The notes beneath the pieces were generated by a model, which worked only from the letters and a program-made list of their open reading frames with translations, made no database searches and was not told the origin of the DNA. From the IMG/VR virus record IMGVR_UViG_3300042542_001409, positions 1-41,641 of that record: a DNA stretch of 41,641 nt. One strand, 5' to 3'. Positions within the stretch are counted from its first letter, which is position 1, and each line of letters starts with the position of its first letter. This DNA comes from a virus. This document shows positions 12,757 through 18,174 of this stretch, piece after piece. The position numbers and the translations under genes are program-made.

Positions 12757-13105
12757 ATTTATTCTGACTTTGCTTCATGCGGCAACCAATACCCATATCT
12801 TGCACCTACGAAGTCGCTCATTCTCGGAGCATAGTGCGCTGGGCGAGTTTTATCAGGCACTACCTGATTTGGTAGATGCTGTTGTCGAGGCCACCCAAGG
12901 TCGATATGGTCAATTAATTTCTTATCCTGTGTCATATTACCCACCTAATCAGACTGGTTTAGAAGAATTGACAGACCTGAAAGATTATGTTGATCAGACC
13001 CGCCGCACGGCTGATGTTCCGCAAGACAGCGAAATTCAGAACGCCATTGACGAAATTGCGTCATTGATTGACAGTACACTTTACAAACTCACTTTCCTCA
13101 AGTGA
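12749..13105 (+). CDS. Ferritin/Dps-like helical phage protein (DUF5856-like)
   Basis: 118 residues. A four-helix pattern is visible with regularly placed His and acidic residues: LTLLHAATNTHILHLRSRSF, SEHSALGEFYQALPDLVDAV, then VEATQGRYG. This resembles the phage DUF5856 family, related to ferritin-like proteins. It may protect phage DNA or bind metal; no activity is proven by the sequence. It is the last gene of the rightward operon and a strong terminator follows 23 bases later. Confidence 0.65.
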   Translation: MGEFILTLLHAATNTHILHLRSRSFSEHSALGEFYQALPDLVDAVVEATQGRYGQLISYPVSYYPPNQTGLEELTDLKDYVDQTRRTADVPQDSEIQNAIDEIASLIDSTLYKLTFLK

Positions 13106-13128
13106 GTTCAGTTGCCAAAGAGGGTTTT

Positions 13129-13161
13129 GAGGCTTCTCGAAAGGGAGGCCTCTTTTTTTTT
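13129..13161 (+). terminator. Rho-independent terminator of the rightward early operon
   Basis: A ten-pair stem (13129-13138 with 13143-13152, two G-U pairs) is capped by a GAAA tetraloop and followed by nine T. It ends the 8866-13105 operon ahead of the convergent minus-strand gene. Confidence 0.9.
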
Positions 13162-13172
13162 GCAGGGGGGGG
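13153..13172. repeat. T-run/GCA/G8 motif, copy A
   Basis: T9, GCA, G8 abutting the stop codon of the leftward gene 13173-13373. Related copies lie at 14047-14064 and 14676-14692. Read on the minus strand it is poly-C, TGC, poly-A directly after a stop codon. The T-run here is shared with the plus-strand terminator. Confidence 0.6.
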
Positions 13173-13373
13173 TTAGCCCCACTGTGGTTTGTTGCCCAAA
13201 GTATCACGACTGTTTGCCACAACTTCATAAAACGCTCTGTTTAATGAGCCATATTCGTTGTATTGCCACTTTGAAAACCATTGTTCTTTACCGTCATTGC
13301 TTAACAGTTTCCAATCCTCGCCCATGTCATAGGCTTTAACTAATAAAGTACCTCGTTTGTAAAATGCTTTCAT
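13173..13373 (-). CDS. Small aromatic-rich hypothetical protein
   Basis: 66 residues, with AAGGAGAATTG upstream of ATG 13373. Beta-rich and aromatic (GTLLVKAYDMGEDWKLLSND, KEQWFSKWQYNEYGSLNRAF). No family recognised. It is the last gene of a four-gene minus-strand group. Confidence 0.75.
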   Translation of the reverse strand: MKAFYKRGTLLVKAYDMGEDWKLLSNDGKEQWFSKWQYNEYGSLNRAFYEVVANSRDTLGNKPQWG

Positions 13374-13392
13374 ATCAATTCTCCTTCTTTGG

Positions 13393-13947
13393 TTAAATTA
13401 TTGTTCCATTCCCATTGCAGTCGGGGCATTCAGTCCAAATGGGTGACATTTCATCATCAAGGTTTATACCTAGATGTTCGGCACAGGTTTCGCATCCATG
13501 CGTATCATTCCAAATAGAGTCGGCTTGCTGCTCAACCTCAGTCAAAGCCGCATCAAACTTCTTGCGATACTCAGCAGGGTCTTCGTCTGTTTGCTTGGCA
13601 TCAATCTCAATGTTGTCAGTGCCGTAATCTACGCCTTCAACAATACTGCCAACCAAAAAGGCAGTTACTAGCATTCCTTGCGAATCCATATCTTTCCAAG
13701 TCCCAAGGCGGGACAATTCACCACAATCCACCCACTCGTTGACCAACTGGTCAAATGGAAATTCGTTAAAACCATCGGGTTCTATGGTTTTGAAATACTG
13801 AATCTGCACACTCAAATATGCACCGCATGAGGTGTATTTATACACTTGGCGATACAACTCAGCAGGACTATCTGCATCGGGAAATGCCTCTGCAAAATAG
13901 CGGTTGTCTGGGTCTTCGTTGTCATATTCTGGTGGGTAACTATTCAT
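13393..13947 (-). CDS. Acidic protein with C-terminal zinc ribbon
   Basis: 184 residues, with TGGAGTATTGC before ATG 13947. The body is very acidic. The end carries two Cys pairs, GCETCAEHLG and TECPDCNGNG, making a four-Cys zinc ribbon like those of DnaJ-type or small phage regulatory proteins. Strong acidity plus a zinc ribbon suggests binding to a host protein or DNA mimicry; no family is recognised. Confidence 0.78.
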   Translation of the reverse strand: MNSYPPEYDNEDPDNRYFAEAFPDADSPAELYRQVYKYTSCGAYLSVQIQYFKTIEPDGFNEFPFDQLVNEWVDCGELSRLGTWKDMDSQGMLVTAFLVGSIVEGVDYGTDNIEIDAKQTDEDPAEYRKKFDAALTEVEQQADSIWNDTHGCETCAEHLGINLDDEMSPIWTECPDCNGNGTII

Positions 13948-14046
13948 TGCAATACTCCATTGGTTAAAGAAAACAAGGTGATGCTACATTACTTTGAGAC
14001 ATGAAACAATACTCTTGTGGCAAAAAAACAAAAAAAGACACTTTAA

Positions 14047-14064
14047 TTTTTTGGCAGGGGGGGG
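14047..14064. repeat. T-run/GGCA/G8 motif, copy B
   Basis: T6, GGCA, G8 directly next to the stop codon of gene 14065-14355, the same arrangement as copy A. Confidence 0.6.
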
Positions 14065-14355
14065 TCATGCTATTTCAGGCTGCTGGTCAATGTAGGCCAA
14101 AGCTTCATGCAATGTCTCAAACTGGGCGACACACTCAAAATTAATCAAGTCTTCAATGTAGACACCAAACCGAGTCCAGTCGGGGCAGTCCCGCTTTTGC
14201 ATGTCTTTATAGTCGCAATAAATGCGAAAAGTTACATCACCGAAGACCTTAATAAAGCTTGGGCAGGCATCGTTATGCCATGAGATATCTTCCCACCCAG
14301 CAGGAAAGATAAGGGTATCGTCATAGTCGGGGAATTCTGATTTGTAATCGCTCAT
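14065..14355 (-). CDS. Small acidic hypothetical protein
   Basis: 96 residues, acidic and aromatic (SEFPDYDDTLIFPAGWEDIS), with a helical end (ETLHEALAYIDQQPEIA). Starts in ATGA overlap with its upstream neighbour. No family recognised. Confidence 0.75.
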   Translation of the reverse strand: MSDYKSEFPDYDDTLIFPAGWEDISWHNDACPSFIKVFGDVTFRIYCDYKDMQKRDCPDWTRFGVYIEDLINFECVAQFETLHEALAYIDQQPEIA

Positions 14356-14600
14356 GCTGCCACCTCATTAATTTTGACAATTCGAAACTCGCTGATATCT
14401 GTGCGACTGGATATGTGCCCAGCAAGAAAAGCCATTAGCTCATCACGGATGAATTCATCTAAATCTGTTTTAGCCTCCTCATAGCTGTCAAACGTCATAG
14501 GATGGCCTTCATCGCTTTCATCGTACTGGGTCCAAGTGTTGATCCAGCCATCACAAAATGTATGCTGCTGGACCTCATATTTCGTTGCTATGCTTTGCAT
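14352..14600 (-). CDS. Small acidic hypothetical protein
   Basis: 82 residues from ATG 14600, with TTGGAGTATC upstream, nearly the same ribosome site as gene 13393-13947. The core FDSYEEAKTDLDEFIRDELM is an acidic helix. No family recognised. First gene of this minus-strand group; its promoter should lie within 14601-14860. Confidence 0.75.
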   Translation of the reverse strand: MQSIATKYEVQQHTFCDGWINTWTQYDESDEGHPMTFDSYEEAKTDLDEFIRDELMAFLAGHISSRTDISEFRIVKINEVAA

Positions 14601-14635
14601 TTTTGATACTCCAAAAGTTAAATTTACTTACAGGG

Positions 14636-14653
14636 AAAAAAGCCAAAATGGCT
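14636..14653 (-). terminator. Weak leftward terminator-like hairpin
   Basis: On the minus strand AGCCA-TTT-TGGCT is followed by five T. The stem is only five pairs, so efficiency is doubtful. It would end a short leftward transcript from the operator region before gene 14352-14600. Confidence 0.35.
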
Positions 14654-14675
14654 GCGGGGAAAAAAGGGGTCTAAA

Positions 14676-14692
14676 TTTTTGGGCAGGGGGGG
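14676..14692. repeat. T-run/GGGCA/G7 motif, copy C
   Basis: T5, GGGCA, G7, then TC as in copy B, but here no gene stop abuts it. This suggests the motif works at the DNA or RNA level rather than being coding residue. Confidence 0.55.
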
Positions 14693-14745
14693 TCGACCTC
14701 TATATGTGCGAGAAAAATCGTCATTTTTGTGTAGCGATTTGGTAT

Positions 14746-14763
14746 TACTGTATATATACAGTA
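14746..14763. promoter_or_regulatory. Operator palindrome 1
   Basis: TACTGTATATATACAGTA, an 18-base perfect palindrome. It is the E. coli LexA consensus shortened by one TA step in the centre (CTGT-N6-ACAG rather than CTGT-N8-ACAG). Confidence 0.65.
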
Positions 14764-14773
14764 GTGAAAAAGT
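14755..14773 (+). repeat. 19-base direct repeat, copy 1
   Basis: Half of operator 1 plus its right flank (TATACAGTAGTGAAAAAGT) recurs exactly at 14801-14819, showing that operator and flank were duplicated together. Confidence 0.75.
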
Positions 14774-14775
14774 AG

Positions 14776-14793
14776 TACTGTACATATACAGCA
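14776..14793. promoter_or_regulatory. Operator palindrome 2
   Basis: TACTGTACATATACAGCA, the same CTGT-N6-ACAG pattern, centred 30 bases from operator 1. Confidence 0.6.
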
Positions 14794-14809
14794 CTGTATG
14801 TATACAGTA
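14792..14809. promoter_or_regulatory. Operator palindrome 3
   Basis: CACTGTATGTATACAGTA, same pattern, centred 16 bases from operator 2 and overlapping it by two bases. It covers the -35 position of the promoter at 14799-14827. Confidence 0.6.
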
Positions 14810-14827
14810 GTGAAAAAGTTGTATAAT
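14799..14827 (+). promoter_or_regulatory. Operator-controlled promoter with perfect -10
   Basis: TATAAT at 14822-14827. The -35 position at 17 bases (14799-14804) is TGTATA and lies in operator 3, so a bound protein would block it. It points rightward into the GGCCTG cluster, where no plus-strand gene exists, so the product would be a non-coding RNA or a replication primer. Confidence 0.45.
14801..14819 (+). repeat. 19-base direct repeat, copy 2
   Basis: Exact copy of 14755-14773, including half of operator 3. Confidence 0.75.
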
Positions 14828-14884
14828 ACTTTTTTCAGTAAAAATACATAGTGTCAATAGAGCTGTGTTTTTTCCCTTAGAACG

Positions 14885-15141
14885 GGCCTGATTTTGGCCT
14901 GATTTTGCTGGTTTTTTGGCCTGATCTGCTGATCTGCCCAGCTCTGCCCAGTGCTGGCAGCCTGTGGCCTGCTGGTGGCCTGTAGTGCAGGCTGTGAGCT
15001 GGCCTGCCTGTGGTGGCTGCTGGTGGTCCCAGCTGGTGGCCTGTGTGGTGGTGTGCTGGCTGCTGGTGGCCTGCTGGCCCGAGCTGTGGCATGTGCTGCC
15101 CTGCTGGCCTGTGTGCTGGCCTGCTGTGATCTGCTGGCCTG
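14885..15141 (+). repeat. GGCCTG hexamer cluster with Chi-like octamers
   Basis: Eleven GGCCTG copies in 257 bases, all on the plus strand (14885, 14896, 14918, 14966, 14977, 15001, 15038, 15068, 15106, 15118, 15136), with irregular spacing. Four GCTGGTGG octamers (14971, 15019, 15032, 15062) lie among them. The plus strand is G/T rich and A poor. It could be an iteron-like origin or an R-loop-prone primer region. Confidence 0.6.
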
Positions 15142-15163
15142 CCTGCTTTGCTGGGCATGTGCC

Positions 15164-15177
15164 TAAAATCGATTTTA
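15164..15177. promoter_or_regulatory. 14-base perfect palindrome
   Basis: TAAAATCGATTTTA, just beyond the GGCCTG cluster. A dimeric protein site is possible; no partner identified. Confidence 0.4.
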
Positions 15178-15263
15178 AGACCCCTAGAACGGGTTTTATG
15201 TCGCTGGGTGATATATGGGTGGCCTGATGCATAAAAAACCTCTTAAAACGCCGATTTCAGGAT

Positions 15264-15275
15264 GTGAGCGCTCAC
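15264..15275. promoter_or_regulatory. Palindrome like the symmetric lac operator core
   Basis: GTGAGCGCTCAC, identical to the centre of the ideal lac operator. LacI-family sites often have this form. It may be coincidence, since no LacI-type gene is in the phage. Confidence 0.35.
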
Positions 15276-15290
15276 TTCGCAAACACTGCC

Positions 15291-15319
15291 AAAAAAACAC
15301 CAGTTTTTCACGCTGGTGT
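15291..15319 (-). terminator. Leftward terminator of the 15338-17685 operon
   Basis: On the minus strand a seven-pair stem (15319-15313 with 15303-15297) with a nine-base loop is followed by a T-run (15296-15291). It lies 19 bases after the last gene of the operon. Confidence 0.8.
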
Positions 15320-15337
15320 GTTTTCAGTAGCAGTCGA

Positions 15338-15502
15338 TCAGGGCAGGGAATCGATCAGGGTCCAAAACTGATCAGGCAGGATAACCCTAGTCTGCCATGG
15401 GCCTGCCAGTGGCCTGCACCACAGCAGCCCTGCCTGTGTGCCTGTGACGGTCCACAGGGCCGCATCATCATCGGTGGTGATCACACCTATGGCCCCGATC
15501 AT
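15338..15502 (-). CDS. 54-residue hypothetical protein
   Basis: Read directly from ATG 15502, in ATGA overlap with the upstream gene. Contains WTVTGTQAGLLWCRPLAGPW, then LPDQFWTLIDSLP, a beta-rich composition that looks like a real small protein. A terminator follows directly. No family recognised. Confidence 0.65.
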   Translation of the reverse strand: MIGAIGVITTDDDAALWTVTGTQAGLLWCRPLAGPWQTRVILPDQFWTLIDSLP

Positions 15503-15654
15503 GATGTGCCTCCCATGATCAGCTTTTTAAGCTGTGCCACTGTGCGGCCCGTCATGTCTGCCAGCTCACGCAGTGTGAGGTTTAGGTGTGTGTCGAAATA
15601 ATGCACTATCTCGGCATCGGTGCTGCTGTAGTTTGGTTGTTTATCTTCGGTCAT
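15499..15654 (-). CDS. 51-residue helix-turn-helix protein
   Basis: Read directly from ATG 15654, with AAAGGGATAAATC upstream. LTLRELADMTGRTVAQLKKL at residues 27-46 is a helix-turn-helix. The stop overlaps the next ATG. A candidate regulator of this operon or of the operators at 14746-14809. Confidence 0.72.
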   Translation of the reverse strand: MTEDKQPNYSSTDAEIVHYFDTHLNLTLRELADMTGRTVAQLKKLIMGGTS

Positions 15655-15657
15655 GAT

Positions 15658-15861
15658 TTATCCCTTTTGATTTTGCAATTGATATTGAATAGCACAATGC
15701 CACATGCCCAGTGCATCCATGATGCCTGTATGTTCGCTGATGTACTTTATATTTTCGCCTGCGTTATAACGGGCCACAAAATCTGCCACCTGATCAGCTG
15801 GCAGGTGGCCGACATTGTCGGAATAAGCTACAACAAAAGCCTGTTGTTCTATTTTGGTCAT
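15658..15861 (-). CDS. Small hypothetical protein
   Basis: 67 residues. VAYSDNVGHLPADQVADFVA, then RYNAGENIKYISEHTGIMDA, is helical and may form a small DNA or protein-binding domain. Overlaps the upstream gene by four bases. Confidence 0.75.
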   Translation of the reverse strand: MTKIEQQAFVVAYSDNVGHLPADQVADFVARYNAGENIKYISEHTGIMDALGMWHCAIQYQLQNQKG

Positions 15862-16535
15862 GCTGCCACCTGCTGTAAAAAAAAGGTTTTTTCGACTTTT
15901 GCTTTGCCTGTGCCATGTGCAGGGAATCCGACAATAACGTCACGCTGCCTGCTGCACAGCTCACAGGTGGCACAGCTGATATCGTCCTTATATGTCGCTG
16001 GGCATGTGATCACTCTGCGGCCTGCTGGTGTCACTGTCTGAGCTGGTGCATCAGCTGGCAGCACCACCACCACAGGGCCTGCCTGTGTGTCTGCGAGCTG
16101 GTCAGCATGTGGCAGGCTGTTTGCTGAGAGGTTTACAGTAAAACCCCATGCATTCGCATGTCTAACCCAGTGCAGGGCCTGCTCGCTGTGCTTGTGTGTA
16201 TATGTAAAACCCCTGCGGCCTGCATTCGCTGCCACCAGCTGGCCCAGTGCTACAGGGTCCACATGTTCATCAGTGCCAGGCAGATCGCCAGCCTGGTTCA
16301 TTCTCCACAGCTGCCCAGCTGGCAGGCCTGCGATGGTGTCGCAAAATTCGGCCCAGCTCATGCCCCGATCCCCTGCTGTGACTTTTGCCCAGTGCAGGGC
16401 CAGTGGCCCAGTGTCAGCGTAGCAGCCCTGCTTTTTAAATGGGCAGCTGCTCGGGCATGTCTCTGCACTGCTGGTGCTGACAGGGATCGGCCCTGTTTTG
16501 GCATTCGCTGATCGCATGGTGATATGTACTTGCAT
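15858..16535 (-). CDS. gp88/DUF7227-like Cys-rich phage protein
   Basis: 225 residues. The N-terminal signature reads ITMRSANAKTGPIPVSTSSA, ETCPSSCPFKKQGCYADTGP, with a later ALHW. A second Cys group (CPATYKDDISCATCELC, about 190-206) and basic GFPAHGTGKAK follow. This pattern belongs to a phage family I know as gp88-like or DUF7227; several Cys could bind zinc or an iron-sulfur cluster. No activity is established. It is the largest gene of the island and the best clue to its origin. Confidence 0.75.
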   Translation of the reverse strand: MQVHITMRSANAKTGPIPVSTSSAETCPSSCPFKKQGCYADTGPLALHWAKVTAGDRGMSWAEFCDTIAGLPAGQLWRMNQAGDLPGTDEHVDPVALGQLVAANAGRRGFTYTHKHSEQALHWVRHANAWGFTVNLSANSLPHADQLADTQAGPVVVVLPADAPAQTVTPAGRRVITCPATYKDDISCATCELCSRQRDVIVGFPAHGTGKAKVEKTFFLQQVAA

Positions 16536-16538
16536 TAT

Positions 16539-16616
16539 TTAACCCCTATAAAAAAGAAAAAAAGACAACATTAGGCCGATGGCAACAGCTGCGAGGATGT
16601 CTAGAATTTTGCTCAT
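16539..16616 (-). CDS. 25-residue single-pass membrane peptide
   Basis: Read directly from ATG 16616, overlapping the upstream stop (ATGA). The product is one hydrophobic helix (ILDILAAVAIGLMLSFFLFY) with a basic end. Its stop lies three bases before the next start. Coupling on both sides supports expression. Confidence 0.6.
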   Translation of the reverse strand: MSKILDILAAVAIGLMLSFFLFYRG

Positions 16617-16834
16617 GCTTGCACCTTTTTAGAGTTTTCCACAATGCGATCTGTCAGCACTGCTAAACCCCTGAGCAGGTCAGCAGCTCTGCGCCGATCA
16701 GGCAGGCTGTAACCCTGATGGGACACTGTGAACCAGCCATTAGAATCGACAGTTACAGTGCAGGGCCTGCGCTTAACTGCCAGCCATGCGGACATGTAAG
16801 CCTGTGCTAAATGTTCTTTGTCTGTGTGTGTCAT
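16613..16834 (-). CDS. Small basic hypothetical protein
   Basis: 73 residues. AYMSAWLAVKRRPCTVTVDS, then GWFTVSHQGYSLPDRRRAAD, LLRGLAVLTDRIVENSKK. A central beta hairpin between two helices; basic. Overlaps both neighbours by four bases. No family recognised. Confidence 0.75.
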   Translation of the reverse strand: MTHTDKEHLAQAYMSAWLAVKRRPCTVTVDSNGWFTVSHQGYSLPDRRRAADLLRGLAVLTDRIVENSKKVQA

Positions 16835-17163
16835 GCTTTACCCTTTTGCAGTGTGGTGACAATCCGCACAGTGGCAGGCACTGATTTAGTGTGTGCTGTG
16901 ATCAGCTGGTGTGATGGATCGAAATGCTGTGCCACTGCCTGCCAGTCGATCTTTTTTCCCTCTGCGACATCAGAGACCAGCGACTGCCAGCGTGTGCCGA
17001 GATATCTGCCTGCGCCAGCTGATTTAATGGTGCTTTTTAGGCTGTCGATCTGCTCTGCCAGTGCTGCGGCCTGATCTTGCAGCTGGCCTAGTTCATCTAC
17101 CATTAATTCGATTGACGGTGTCAGCGTGATAACTGGTGCGTGTGTGTGTGTGGTGGTTTCCAT
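16831..17163 (-). CDS. Coiled-coil phage protein
   Basis: 110 residues from ATG 17163, with AAAGGACAT upstream. A coiled coil at about 20-48 (ELMVDELGQLQDQAAALAEQ, IDSLKSTIKSAG) precedes a globular part (GTRWQSLVSDVAEGKKIDWQ). This layout occurs in small phage proteins with a helix-turn-helix-like C-terminus. Function unknown. Confidence 0.75.
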   Translation of the reverse strand: METTTHTHAPVITLTPSIELMVDELGQLQDQAAALAEQIDSLKSTIKSAGAGRYLGTRWQSLVSDVAEGKKIDWQAVAQHFDPSHQLITAHTKSVPATVRIVTTLQKGKA

Positions 17164-17198
17164 GGTTATATGTCCTTTGCTTTGCTGGTGGTTAAAAA

Positions 17199-17399
17199 TT
17201 AAATTGTGTTTTTTGTGAAATCAGTTTCCCATGCACTATTAATGCGCTGGGTCAGTGCCTGCATGCAGTGTTGATATTCCACATTGCACTCTGTTGCCAG
17301 CTGTTGCACCAGCTGATCAACTGATGCCCCTGTGCTCCATTGCAGATATGCTGTCTCTGCGATATCTGCGACTGCTGCTTTATATGCCTCGTATGCCAT
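17199..17399 (-). CDS. Small hypothetical protein
   Basis: 66 residues from ATG 17399, chosen over a longer frame to 17543 because CAGGGGCAC lies just upstream, the same context as the next gene in the operon. Helical: AYKAAVADIAETAYLQWSTG, then QLVQQLATECNVEYQHCMQA. No family recognised. Confidence 0.72.
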   Translation of the reverse strand: MAYEAYKAAVADIAETAYLQWSTGASVDQLVQQLATECNVEYQHCMQALTQRINSAWETDFTKNTI

Positions 17400-17440
17400 G
17401 ATGTGCCCCTGTGTTGTGATGATGTGATTATGTGGTGATA

Positions 17441-17471
17441 TGTCGCAAAGTATATTAGGATATACCCTTAG
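17441..17471 (-). repeat. Upstream element shared by two island genes, copy 1
   Basis: TGTCGCAAAGTA, then ATTAGGATA and ACCCT recur at 17749-17779 with small changes. Both copies lie ahead of genes sharing the CAGGGGCACA ribosome context. On the minus strand a TATACT and a TTGATC at 16 bases make this copy a plausible promoter. Confidence 0.55.
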
Positions 17472-17472
17472 A

Positions 17473-17685
17473 TCAATAACCATCGCATTCGATATGGATG
17501 CCCCAGTCAGTGACCCGAGCAGACCAGCCACATGAGCTGCCATGCTCTGCCATTTTTGCCAGTGTGTGGATGATGTCGGCCTTCACAATTTCGATCAGGA
17601 TGTCAGTGCCTGCCATTGTGGTGAATGCTTTGCCTTTGGTTGTTTTCAAAAGCTTGATCAGCTGTGCGATGGTGTAGTCTGTCAT
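17473..17685 (-). CDS. Small hypothetical protein, first gene of the island operon
   Basis: 70 residues from ATG 17685, with CAGGGGCAC upstream. TIAQLIKLLKTTKGKAFTTM, then DILIEIVKADIIHTLAKMAE; an alpha-beta pattern. No family recognised. Confidence 0.74.
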   Translation of the reverse strand: MTDYTIAQLIKLLKTTKGKAFTTMAGTDILIEIVKADIIHTLAKMAEHGSSCGWSARVTDWGIHIECDGY

Positions 17686-17748
17686 GGTGTGCCCCTGTTG
17701 TTTGGCTGCTGTGCTGTGTGCTGTGCAGTGATATAAATATATCGCACA

Positions 17749-17779
17749 TGTCGCAAAGTAACATTAGGATAAACCCTAA
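17749..17779 (-). repeat. Upstream element shared by two island genes, copy 2
   Basis: Matches 17441-17471 apart from a one-base insertion and a few substitutions. It contains an inverted repeat ATTAGG/CCTAAT (17763-17768 with 17775-17780). Confidence 0.55.
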
Positions 17780-17798
17780 TATATTAGATTAAATAGTC

Positions 17799-17827
17799 AT
17801 TACATTTGAATCTTTTCAAACAATCAA
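17799..17827 (-). promoter_or_regulatory. Leftward promoter of the island operon with internal dyad
   Basis: Minus strand: TTGATT (17827-17822), 17-base spacer, TGTAAT (17804-17799). The spacer is almost filled by an inverted repeat TTTGAA-TCTT-TTCAAA (17805-17820), a likely operator. Confidence 0.55.
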
Positions 17828-18039
17828 GTATATATAAATGTCACCATATGGCATGTGCAGCTCGCACAAAAAAGAAAAGATAAAAACCTCGGGCCTGTGT
17901 CTGATCACATAGTAGGGAATACAGCAGCTGTAAGGGCTGGCAGGCTGGTCGGGCCTGTGCTGCCACATAGGACCAGCTCAGAGAAAACAGAAAAGTGATG
18001 CCGCCTCCCAGCGGAGAAAACACAGCCTGCCCTATTGAA

Positions 18040-18060
18040 TGCAAATGAGAGTGATTTGCA
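18040..18060. promoter_or_regulatory. Operator-like dyad
   Basis: TGCAAAT and ATTTGCA are perfect seven-base arms around a seven-base centre. Arms and spacing fit a dimeric repressor. Located mid-way between divergent operons. Confidence 0.45.
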
Positions 18061-18174
18061 ACACGCAGCGACAGCCTATAAACCCCTGTGCCTGTTGACA
18101 TCTGCCCAGCTCGCACACCAGCAGCCAGCACCGATCGCCCCATAAACCCCCCAGGGGGGTAGGGCTGGACATGG

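Larger units (their letters stand above)
14601..15337. other. Non-coding regulatory hub, origin candidate
   Basis: No credible gene lies in these 737 bases. They hold a weak leftward terminator, poly-G motif copy C, three operator-like palindromes, a perfect -10 hexamer, a cluster of GGCCTG hexamers bounded by TAGAACGGG direct repeats (14878-14886, 15185-15193), two longer palindromes and a leftward terminator. A 202-codon minus frame across it (14624-15232) is low complexity and crosses the operators, so I reject it as a gene. Confidence 0.6.

Noticed and set aside
14885-15141. CRISPR-like array
   Set aside because: Repeats are hexamers with irregular 10-50 base spacing and no uniform spacers or cas genes.
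14624-15232. 202-codon minus-strand frame in the hub
   Set aside because: Low-complexity Gln/Thr/His-rich product that then reads through operator repeats; no ribosome site. It is a by-product of the GGCCTG vocabulary.
17200-17543. Longer 114-codon start for gene 17199-17399
   Set aside because: The extension runs through the duplicated upstream element and lacks a ribosome site; ATG 17399 has the context shared with the neighbouring gene.
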